DNA of 64,000 nucleotides. It comes from Phototrophicus methaneseepsis. Lineage in GTDB: Bacteria; Chloroflexota; Anaerolineae; Aggregatilineales; Phototrophicaceae. Below are positions 27,094 to 34,363 of this stretch, piece by piece. How positions within the stretch are numbered: position 1 is the stretch's first letter; every line of letters begins with the position of its first letter. The position numbers were made by a program, and so were the translations under genes. A model generated the notes under the pieces. The model was not told where the DNA came from and searched no databases. It saw only the letters and a program-made list of their open reading frames with translations. Location: positions 5,567,886 through 5,631,885 of the forward strand of contig NZ_CP062983.1 in NCBI RefSeq assembly GCF_015500095.1, read 5' to 3'.

Positions 27094-27579
27094 ATGCCTA
27101 TCGATGCACGTTGGCTCGTTAAAGATCATGTTGCGTATCATAAGTATATGGGCCGTATCACCTTAGATGAATGCATCTATGCTGCAGAACTCAGCTTGCG
27201 TATGATGAGCGCGAGTGAGCATCCGATCCACGTACTGATTGATTGTGGTGATATCCAGAGCTTCCCTAAGCAAATGACGCCCCTGGTAAAAGCCGTAAAC
27301 CGCTGCCATGTTCATCCAAATATGGGCTGGGTGATTTCTTACCAGATCAAAAACAACTTTGTGCGCACCTTGTCGAAGATCATCATTTTTACGGCCCAGG
27401 CAAAGCATAGCATCGTGGATAACTACACGGACGCTATCGTACAGTTGCAGCAAGTTGTGCCCAATTTGCCAGATTTAAGCACTATTGAACCGTCAGAACT
27501 GCCGACCTTCTGCCATATCGAAGGCGACCAGATGGATCTATCGCCCCCTCAGATAGAGACTTATATGCAAACCTTATAG
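27094..27579 (+). CDS. SpoIIAA/STAS-like small protein, C-terminally extended
   Basis: The 161-residue protein starts MPIDARW like its relatives at 17.3-18.2 kb. It has a Y-H-K-Y-M-G-R-I strand, T-L-D-E helix start, V-L-I-D-C-G-D strand, a helix with N-N-F-V-R, and a variable tail rich in Pro and acidic residues. ATGs at 26953 and 27085 are less likely, because an AGGA element lies about 10 bases before 27094 and the family begins here. Expression may be controlled by the inverted repeat upstream. Function unknown. Confidence 0.7.
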   Translation: MPIDARWLVKDHVAYHKYMGRITLDECIYAAELSLRMMSASEHPIHVLIDCGDIQSFPKQMTPLVKAVNRCHVHPNMGWVISYQIKNNFVRTLSKIIIFTAQAKHSIVDNYTDAIVQLQQVVPNLPDLSTIEPSELPTFCHIEGDQMDLSPPQIETYMQTL

Positions 27580-27669
27580 ATCATTCCTGCATGGCCCTGC
27601 CGAGGCCGACAAGATGAAACGCCCACGAACGATAGCGCGTTACATCTCATCAATATCCTCATGAATTGT

Positions 27670-27714
27670 AAAGTGTTCTTCATCCTCTTTTGTGAGGATA
27701 AGGGCACTTTTTTA
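27670..27714 (+). terminator. Intrinsic terminator with long stem
   Basis: AAAGTG (27670-27675) pairs with CACTTT (27705-27710); the stem continues inward through TTCTT/AAGGG (with wobbles) and TCCTC/GAGGA, and a T-run follows. Confidence 0.8.
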
Positions 27715-27721
27715 TTTGTAG

Positions 27722-28255
<534 letters not shown>

Positions 28256-28284
28256 GGGTGCTCTACCGGATTCGTCAGATGCGG

Positions 28285-28653
28285 CTAAATCACATCCAGG
28301 AATTGAAGCACGCCGTAGAGGACGACAGCGCCCGTTGCTAACCAGAGCGCATTCCCTTTGATCCACCCCATGATACCCAGTTCGTAGCCCATCCTGCTGA
28401 TTTTATCGGATAGTTGCGATGTTGTCGGTTCTGTGAGCGTGCTGCCATCCGGGAAGACGAGTGTCGGCACGCTCTCATAGCCATCGTTGATTTCTCGTAC
28501 GCGCAACCGTGCCGATTCATCTTCCCGGATATTGATATATTCATAAGGGACCTTCGCGCTCTCCAATGCGGAGCGCACCGGGTAAAACATCGGGCACGTT
28601 GGGTGTGCATAGACGATTATTTTTTCGTCTGCTGATGTATCAGCCTCAACCAT
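28285..28653 (-). CDS. Glutaredoxin-like protein with C-terminal membrane segment, lacking the second active-site Cys
   Basis: The 122-residue protein has a glutaredoxin fold pattern (I-I-V-Y-A-H-P-T-C at residue 12-20, E-Y-I-N-I, V-P-T-L-V-F-P-D-G). The active site is C-P-M-F: Cys20 remains but the resolving Cys is Phe. A hydrophobic segment at about 100-118 may anchor it in the membrane. Monothiol glutaredoxins with one Cys can act by glutathione mixed disulfides or bind iron-sulfur clusters, so loss of the second Cys need not mean loss of function. The ATG at 28653 is chosen over 28677 because of AAGAGG 9 bases upstream. Confidence 0.75.
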   Translation of the reverse strand: MVEADTSADEKIIVYAHPTCPMFYPVRSALESAKVPYEYINIREDESARLRVREINDGYESVPTLVFPDGSTLTEPTTSQLSDKISRMGYELGIMGWIKGNALWLATGAVVLYGVLQFLDVI

Positions 28654-28872
28654 CTTGGTGAACCTCTTCTCTCTCATTCGCTAACCAATTGCCAACTTAG
28701 ACCCAGTATAGCCGTTGACTGTTAATAAGTCATAACGATCTCATGTGCAATGACCGTGACTGTATATAAGCCATGCTATGCTACAGATGTGATACGCATT
28801 GTACAAATTAGACCCGCAAAGTAGACATGGTTTAAACACAAGAAAAATCGTTGTCATCATCAGGAGGGGAAA

Positions 28873-29310
28873 ATGACCCATCGAGAGGGAGATCCATTCG
28901 GCAACTTCAATTTCCTTGTGGAGATTGATGGCATCGGGCAGATGGCCTGCCACAGCATCACCGGCCTGAATTCAGAAACGGAGGTGATGCTGCACCGTTC
29001 TGGCAATGATCGCGTTTCTTCTGTGCGCAAGCTACCCGGACTGACGAAATATGGCAATGTGACGCTCAAGCGCGGTTATACAGGCGCACGCGAACTATAT
29101 GATTGGCGCAAACAGGTCATTGATGGCATGTTTGAACGGCGCTCTGTCGTGGTTAGTATCCTCAATGAAAAACGGGAACCCATTGCACGCTATCTCCTCA
29201 AGGCAAGCTGGCCCTGCCGATGGGAAGTCAGCACATTTGATGGCAAAGGCAATGAGGTCCTTATAGAAGAGATTGTCCTCGCTGTGGAAGCCATCGACTG
29301 GCAAGAATAG
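28873..29310 (+). CDS. Phage T4 gp19-like tail tube protein (contractile injection type), orphan
   Basis: The 145-residue protein matches the gp19/tube family: D-P-F-x-x-F-N-F near residue 8, V-E-I-D-G-I, a G-L-x-S-E-T-E strand, L-P-G-L-x-K-Y-G-N-V-T-L-K-R-G near residue 55, and a C-terminal E-E-I-V-L-A-V-E. This protein forms the inner tube of contractile tails and of extracellular contractile injection systems. No sheath, baseplate, spike or AAA gene is nearby. AGGAGGGG before the ATG is a strong ribosome binding site and a terminator follows, so it is a self-contained unit. Confidence 0.85.
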   Translation: MTHREGDPFGNFNFLVEIDGIGQMACHSITGLNSETEVMLHRSGNDRVSSVRKLPGLTKYGNVTLKRGYTGARELYDWRKQVIDGMFERRSVVVSILNEKREPIARYLLKASWPCRWEVSTFDGKGNEVLIEEIVLAVEAIDWQE

Positions 29311-29365
29311 AAGACAAACATCACCTGATAAGAAAAATTTGCTTTGTGATACAAAAACCCTGTTT

Positions 29366-29390
29366 AAGCCGCCTGAAAAGCGGCTTTTTT
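29366..29390 (+). terminator. Intrinsic terminator of the tail tube gene
   Basis: AAGCCGC (29366-29372) pairs with GCGGCTT (29380-29386), followed by TTTT. Confidence 0.88.
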
Positions 29391-29466
29391 GATGTCTTAC
29401 GCCACAATAGATGGATTTACAGGCTATTTATTGACAGTTTGTCTAATTTTTCTCATCTCGCAATAA

Positions 29467-29518
29467 TTGAATCCAGATTTGATTATTGCTATAATTAATC
29501 TAATCAGCATTTGATTAG
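29467..29518 (+). promoter_or_regulatory. Promoter and operator-like palindrome for the acyl-CoA dehydrogenase
   Basis: TTGAAT (29467-29472) and TATAAT (29490-29495) are 17 bases apart. CTAATCA (29500-29506) and TGATTAG (29512-29518) form a 19-base palindrome covering the predicted start site, the usual position of a repressor operator. A TetR-type regulator would fit but none is encoded nearby. Confidence 0.6.
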
Positions 29519-29587
29519 TTGGCATCGTTCCCGACCAATATTGCTTCTTTCGACACAGTACGAACAAGTTAAAAGGATTAAAAAGCC

Positions 29588-30772
29588 ATGGCTGCACCAG
29601 TTTCTGATAACCAGGCGCTTTACGAAGCTTTTGATTATTACAACTTCGATAGTCAATTGACGGAAAAGCAGAAGGCCACGCGCGATAAAGTCCGGGCCTT
29701 TATGCAAGAAGAAGTCATCCCCCACATCAACCCCTATTGGGAAAAAGCAGAATTCCCCTGGGAAATCGCCAGGAAAATCCCTGAATTGGGCATCATTGGT
29801 GGGCCATTGGCCGGGCTGGATTTTGTCGAAGTCGGCTTAATCGCTTATGAACTGGCAAAAGGCGATGGCAGCATCGGCACTTTTTACGGCGTCCATAGTG
29901 GGCTGGCGATTGGGACGATTGGCTTGCTCGCCAGTGACGAGCAAAAAGCCCGCTGGCTGCCGGAAATGCTCACCATGGAGAAAATCGGTGCATTTGGCCT
30001 GACGGAGCCTAACGTTGGCTCAAACGCAGTTGGCATCCAGACGCACGCCAAGAAAGATGGTGACAGCTTCATCCTGAATGGAGCCAAGCGCTGGATTGGT
30101 AATGCCAGCATCAGCGATTTGCTCATCATCTGGGCCCGCGACGAAAATGGCACGTTCTGCGGCTTCGTCATAGAAGACCCGCAAAACACCCCTGGCCTGA
30201 CGATCAAAGATATCTGGGGCAAAGTCGGTAAGCGCTCCGTGCTCAATGCGGATATTACGCTGGAAAATGTGCGCGTCCCGGCAGAAAACCGCCTGGAAAA
30301 GGTCAGCAGCTTTAGGCATACGGCGCAGGTGCTTGGCATGGGTCGTTATGGCGTCTCCTGGGAGGCGGCTGGCGTCGCCGCAGGTGCCCTGGAATATGCC
30401 CTGAAATATGCCAAAGAGCGCGAGCAGTTCGGCAAGCCGATTGGCGCTTTCCAGTTGATTCAGGCAAAACTCGTTGAGATGGCGGCAGAAGTGACCTCTA
30501 TGCAGGCCCTCTGTATGCAATTAAGCCGCCTGATGACCAATATGGAAGTCAACGAGGGTATTCTCAGCCTCGCCAAGTATAACAATGCGCGCAAAGCACG
30601 CCTCGTCACCAGCCTGGCGCGCGAGACCCTAGGCGGTAATGGCATCCTCATTGATAACCATATCGCCCGCCTGTGGACGGATGCAGAAGTCATCTACACG
30701 TATGAAGGCTCTAATGAAATTAACCTCCTCATCGTAGGCCGCGACCTAACTGGCGAAAACGCCATCGTCTAA
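29588..30772 (+). CDS. Acyl-CoA dehydrogenase, glutaryl-CoA dehydrogenase-like
   Basis: The 394-residue flavoprotein has the acyl-CoA dehydrogenase architecture: helical N-terminal domain, beta domain (A-F-G-L-T-E-P-N-V-G-S near 137-147, F-I-L-N-G-A-K-R-W-I-G), and C-terminal helical domain. The catalytic base is the Glu in I-Y-T-Y-E-G-S-N-E-I near residue 375, followed by I-V-G-R-D-L-T-G, a pattern close to glutaryl-CoA dehydrogenase, which oxidises and decarboxylates glutaryl-CoA. It oxidises acyl-CoA using FAD with electron transfer to ETF. The substrate is not certain from sequence. It is a single gene with its own promoter/operator. Confidence 0.9.
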   Translation: MAAPVSDNQALYEAFDYYNFDSQLTEKQKATRDKVRAFMQEEVIPHINPYWEKAEFPWEIARKIPELGIIGGPLAGLDFVEVGLIAYELAKGDGSIGTFYGVHSGLAIGTIGLLASDEQKARWLPEMLTMEKIGAFGLTEPNVGSNAVGIQTHAKKDGDSFILNGAKRWIGNASISDLLIIWARDENGTFCGFVIEDPQNTPGLTIKDIWGKVGKRSVLNADITLENVRVPAENRLEKVSSFRHTAQVLGMGRYGVSWEAAGVAAGALEYALKYAKEREQFGKPIGAFQLIQAKLVEMAAEVTSMQALCMQLSRLMTNMEVNEGILSLAKYNNARKARLVTSLARETLGGNGILIDNHIARLWTDAEVIYTYEGSNEINLLIVGRDLTGENAIV

Positions 30773-30821
30773 GCGCCATGAGATGGGCCAGCATAGGCCC
30801 ACCGCATACGAAGAAAAAATC

Positions 30822-30852
30822 AGGGTTGACCCGTAGGGTCGGCCCTTTTTTT
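30822..30852 (+). terminator. Intrinsic terminator of the acyl-CoA dehydrogenase gene
   Basis: AGGGTTGACCC (30822-30832) pairs with GGGTCGGCCCT (30836-30846, two wobbles), followed by a run of T. Confidence 0.85.
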
Positions 30853-30936
30853 ATTCCTTATTTCTCATACAGTGCATTGTAACACATGGTAAGATTAGCT
30901 AATTGGATAGGAAGTACCTTGTATGATGGGGGCCTG

Positions 30937-31347
30937 ATGCCAGTAAAAGTGACGCGCGATCCTGAGTTGCCATTGCTTATGGCAACCTTAACGGGAGAAG
31001 TTGTTGTGGAAGATATTGTGGAAATTTTCCGCCGCAGTGAAGAACTCATGACGCCGGAAGATGATGAACTCTTCCGCATTACGTATGTCGGTGATGCTCA
31101 TACAACCTTCCCGGAAATGTTCAAAGCCATCCAGAACGCCACCTTAAAATCAGGGGCATCTATACTCGATCAGCGTATTCATACGATTTTTGTCGGCTCG
31201 TCAACGTGGATCACTTTTGCGCGAAATGCCATGCTCCAACGCGGATTAGAAATCCCCGCCTTTGAGAATATGGCCATGGCAATGGAGTACATTCACTGGC
31301 GACTAGACGAAGCCACAATGCGCAAACAAGCCAGCAAAGCCCAATAA
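30937..31347 (+). CDS. SpoIIAA/STAS-like small protein, first of three tandem copies
   Basis: The 136-residue protein starts MPVKVTRDPELPLLMA and has a strand (A-T-L-T-G-E-V), acidic helix (E-D-I-V-E-I-F-R-R-S), strand (F-R-I-T-Y-V-G), T-F-P-E-M-F-K-A-I-Q helix, the I-F-V-G-S-S-T-W-I-T-F-A-R-N-A motif and a final helix with A-M-E-Y-I. It shares at least 45-50% of residues by eye with the two following copies, with the best conservation in S-S-x-W-I-T-F-x-R-N-A. The ATG at 30937 is preferred over 30886 (GGGGG element upstream and family alignment). Function unknown. Confidence 0.8.
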   Translation: MPVKVTRDPELPLLMATLTGEVVVEDIVEIFRRSEELMTPEDDELFRITYVGDAHTTFPEMFKAIQNATLKSGASILDQRIHTIFVGSSTWITFARNAMLQRGLEIPAFENMAMAMEYIHWRLDEATMRKQASKAQ

Positions 31348-31360
31348 TAACCGTCACTGC

Positions 31361-31390
31361 AAAAAGGCTGATTTATGTATCAGCCTTTTT
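31361..31390. terminator. Terminator between first and second tandem paralogue
   Basis: AAAAAGGCTGA (31361-31371) pairs perfectly with TCAGCCTTTTT (31380-31390). The A and T ends let it act in both directions, so the first copy is a separate transcript. Confidence 0.85.
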
Positions 31391-31488
31391 GATTGTCCTT
31401 TAGCCGGATCTTTACGTCACAGAGCATCATACGCCATTAAAATCAAAAAGTTGAGTCAGCGCTTAGCTACGAAAGCCCCGAGGTTATA

Positions 31489-31887
31489 ATGCCAGTAAAA
31501 GTCAGACGACATGCCGAGCTACCGCTCATCATCGCGACATTGACAGGTGATGTCATCATTGATGATGTGATGGAAATGTTCAGACGCAGTGCAGAGCTAT
31601 TTAAGCCAGAAGACGCCCTTGTTTACCGCATTACCCACGTCAAAGATGCCACATCCACTTTCTCCGATATGCTGCAAGTCATCCAGAGTGCCACCCAACA
31701 AGAAGCCGCTTCCACATCTGATCGACGTGTGCAGGCTATCCTGGTGGGCACATCTTCATGGATTACCTTTGTAAGGAATGCACTGCAAAAGCGCGGTGTC
31801 AACATTCCGCTCTTCGAGAGCATCGACATGGCGATGGAATTTGTTTACTTACAACTAGAAGAAACCGAGGCACGCAAAGCACAGTAG
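31489..31887 (+). CDS. SpoIIAA/STAS-like small protein, second tandem copy
   Basis: The 132-residue protein starts MPVKVRRHAELPLIIATLTG and follows the same strand/helix order as its neighbours, ending with the T-S-S-W-I-T-F-V-R-N-A motif near residue 88 and an acidic C-terminus. GAGG lies shortly before the ATG. It is a tandem duplicate of the genes on each side, each with its own upstream region. Divergence between copies is high enough that they may have different partners. Function unknown. Confidence 0.8.
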   Translation: MPVKVRRHAELPLIIATLTGDVIIDDVMEMFRRSAELFKPEDALVYRITHVKDATSTFSDMLQVIQSATQQEAASTSDRRVQAILVGTSSWITFVRNALQKRGVNIPLFESIDMAMEFVYLQLEETEARKAQ

Positions 31888-31975
31888 GGGCAGAATCCAT
31901 TACGAACACGAATACGCTGGATCATAAATCCGTGTCAACCCCTATAGTCAGGCAATATGCAAAGAAGGTACCCTC

Positions 31976-32010
31976 TATAATAACACTTCATAATAATTGC
32001 TAGCAATTAT
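31976..32010 (+). promoter_or_regulatory. -10 element and 18-bp perfect palindrome before the third tandem copy
   Basis: TATAAT at 31976-31981 is followed at 31993-32010 by ATAATTGCTAGCAATTAT, a perfect palindrome at the expected start of transcription. This looks like a repressor operator. No -35 is evident at 17-18 bases, so the promoter may need an activator or the -10 may be chance. Confidence 0.5.
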
Positions 32011-32053
32011 AGAAGCAAAGCGCTAGCGAGGTGCTGAAATTTATGGGGGAATA

Positions 32054-32455
32054 ATGCCAGTTGAAGTTACAAGAGATACTGAATTACCACTCATCATCGC
32101 TAAACTATGGGGCCAGGTCACAGCTGAGGATATTGTCGAGCTTTATCGACTGAGTAATCAGCTCATGACATCAGAAGACGATTTGATCTATCGTATCACC
32201 TGGATTGCTGAAGAGAGCGAGACGACATTCCCTGAAATGTTCAAAGCTATCCAAAAGGCGACATTAGCGCTTCCAGCATCCACGCTTGATTCCCGCATTC
32301 ATCCGATCTTCCTGGGGACATCTTCGTGGATTACCTTCGCACGGAATGCTTTTTTACAACATGGGCGCCATGTGCCAGCCTTTGATACGATGGAGGCCGT
32401 GATGGCGTATATTCACTACGATTTAGAAGAGTCGGCAGAAACAAGCTCACATTAA
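32054..32455 (+). CDS. SpoIIAA/STAS-like small protein, third tandem copy
   Basis: The 133-residue protein starts MPVEVTRDTELPLIIAKLWG and has T-F-P-E-M-F-K-A-I-Q near residue 60, then G-T-S-S-W-I-T-F-A-R-N-A near residue 88. It is closer to the first copy than to the second in the helix before this motif. GGGGG lies 6 bases before the ATG. It ends at its own terminator. Function unknown; the repeated and separately regulated copies suggest a regulatory or binding role, which is inference. Confidence 0.8.
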   Translation: MPVEVTRDTELPLIIAKLWGQVTAEDIVELYRLSNQLMTSEDDLIYRITWIAEESETTFPEMFKAIQKATLALPASTLDSRIHPIFLGTSSWITFARNAFLQHGRHVPAFDTMEAVMAYIHYDLEESAETSSH

Positions 32456-32482
32456 TTGCTGGCACAGGCTATCGACGCTTCT

Positions 32483-32513
32483 AAAAAGGCAGGCCTGATA
32501 GCCTGCTTTTTTA
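32483..32513 (+). terminator. Intrinsic terminator of the third tandem copy
   Basis: AAAAAGGCAGGC (32483-32494) pairs with GCCTGCTTTTTT (32501-32512), with one wobble. Confidence 0.85.
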
Positions 32514-32668
32514 TTTAGCACAATGCCTTTACACATTAAAAAGCCTATCAGCATGCCGTTTATATCGGTTTATTGCGGTTTATTCTTACTTTTGACTAGC
32601 GCAACAATTAGAGTCACGGTAAAGTGAAGTTAGTAAATCGTTTGTTCATCTAAACCAGGCGTGAGATT

Positions 32669-33994
32669 GTGCCACCCCGCACCGAGGCCGAAAGAACCGA
32701 GCTCAAGCAGTTAATCGACGCTGTGCGAGAAGGCGTTTATATCGAAACGCAAGAAGCGCTCACGGAGCTGCGAGAGCGCGGTTGGCTGCATGATGGGTCT
32801 CTCAATGGGGCACCACTGGCCGGGGCACGCCTCAACGGCACCGACCTGCGCGGGGCAATCCTGAGCCGCGCAGACCTCAGCAATGCGGATCTCAATGTTG
32901 CCCAGTTGGACCGAGTCCGGCTGACGGGCGCAAAGCTCGTAGGGGCACGGCTGCAAGGCAGCAGCATGATGGAAGCCGACCTGATGGACGCGCACCTCAT
33001 GGGGGCCAACCTGACGGATGTCAAGCTCAATGGGACCAACCTAACTTATGCCGACCTTGAGCAAGCCGTTTTGTGTAATAGCAGCCTGAGAGAGGCCAAC
33101 CTCAGCGGTGCGGAGCTGCAAGGGGCCGATCTGACCGGAGCCCAACTCGCCTATGCTACCCTGCTTAATACGCGCCTCGTCCAGGCGAACCTGACCTATG
33201 CCTCGCTCACCTCTGCGGACCTGCGCGAAGCTGTTTTGAGGCAAGCCACGTTGCACAACACCAACTGCATCAAAACGAACTTCAGCGGTGTTGACCTGAC
33301 AGAGGCGGAATTTACTGACGCGCTCTTCGGCCATACGATCATCACTGGTACCGATATGTCACAGGCGCTCAGCCTACCAACAATCCGGCATGCCGCCCCC
33401 AGCTTCATTGATGTTTCGACCCTGCTTAAATCCGGCTTGCTGCCAGAAGATTTCTTACGCGGGATTGGCCTGCCAGATGAGCTTACAGACCACTTGGCAG
33501 AACTGCGACGACGTTCTGTAAGCTGGCATTCGGTCCTCATCACCTACAGCCAGGAAGACCGCCTCTTCGCGGAGGCCCTTTACGAAGCCCTGCAAGATCG
33601 CGGTATTCGCTGCTGGCTCAATGGCTATGACAACAGCACTGCTGAAATGGACGCAGGGATTCATCCGTGGGATGCTGTGCTGCTGTGTTGTTCACGTGCA
33701 TCACTGACTAAAGGATGGGCCGCACGAGAAGCACGTTGGGCGCTGGAAAGAGAGGGCTCGCGCAAAAAACGGTTCCGCAAGCAGGTCTTGCTGCCCCTCA
33801 ACCTGGATAACTATCTGTTCACAGAAACCTGCCGGACGCGCCTGCCCGGTTGGGAGCGCATCGTCGACCGCAAAATCTTCGCATTCCTGGATTACGCTAC
33901 CAGCGGCATGTTTGATTTACAGGTCGATCAGTTGGTGAATGCGTTAGGGATCAACGGCGATCTCACATTACCCAACGACAACTTCGTTTTATAG
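32669..33994 (+). CDS. Pentapeptide-repeat protein with C-terminal TIR domain
   Basis: The 441-residue protein starts with GTG. Residues about 45-235 hold roughly 35 pentapeptide units (A-(D/N)-L-x-x type), giving a right-handed beta-helix. A linker precedes a TIR domain at about 289-430: H-S-V-L-I-T-Y-S-Q-E-D (TIR box 1), then A-V-L-L-C-C-S, then G-W-A-A-R-E-A-R-W with Glu354 in the position of the NADase Glu of catalytic TIR domains. Such TIRs can cleave NAD+ in immunity, while others act as scaffolds. The pentapeptide part may sense or assemble. No other defence gene is adjacent. Function is inferred. Confidence 0.88.
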   Translation: MPPRTEAERTELKQLIDAVREGVYIETQEALTELRERGWLHDGSLNGAPLAGARLNGTDLRGAILSRADLSNADLNVAQLDRVRLTGAKLVGARLQGSSMMEADLMDAHLMGANLTDVKLNGTNLTYADLEQAVLCNSSLREANLSGAELQGADLTGAQLAYATLLNTRLVQANLTYASLTSADLREAVLRQATLHNTNCIKTNFSGVDLTEAEFTDALFGHTIITGTDMSQALSLPTIRHAAPSFIDVSTLLKSGLLPEDFLRGIGLPDELTDHLAELRRRSVSWHSVLITYSQEDRLFAEALYEALQDRGIRCWLNGYDNSTAEMDAGIHPWDAVLLCCSRASLTKGWAAREARWALEREGSRKKRFRKQVLLPLNLDNYLFTETCRTRLPGWERIVDRKIFAFLDYATSGMFDLQVDQLVNALGINGDLTLPNDNFVL

Positions 33995-34363
33995 TCTTCC
34001 CCTTTATCGACATCCCCTTATCGTCACCTGGCTTATTTTTACATTTTATGAGCACGTTATCAGCCTCTCAATTCGCTGAATGAGTGGGCCTTTTCTCCAT
34101 GTTTTCAGGCCATTCTCATGCAAACGTTTTATACTAAACATCATGCGGTTTCACTGGAAGCGAGAGCCCGTAGCGAATCGTTGAACCTTATTCAGCGCAG
34201 ATGCAGCTTGTGTGTGCCTTTTTTGCATTCATGACGCTATGCGAATGGCACAATACCCGGCTGCGCACCACACGCCTCCGCTCAAAAGTCCCCAGGCCGC
34301 ATGGGATGCACAACAACGCACATCAATCCATACATGTTCACCAAATGAGTCTCGTGATGACGC
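33995..34363. other. Intergenic region without recognised features
   Basis: I see no gene, RNA or strong hairpin here. It should contain the promoter of the next gene, but I cannot place it. Confidence 0.4.
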
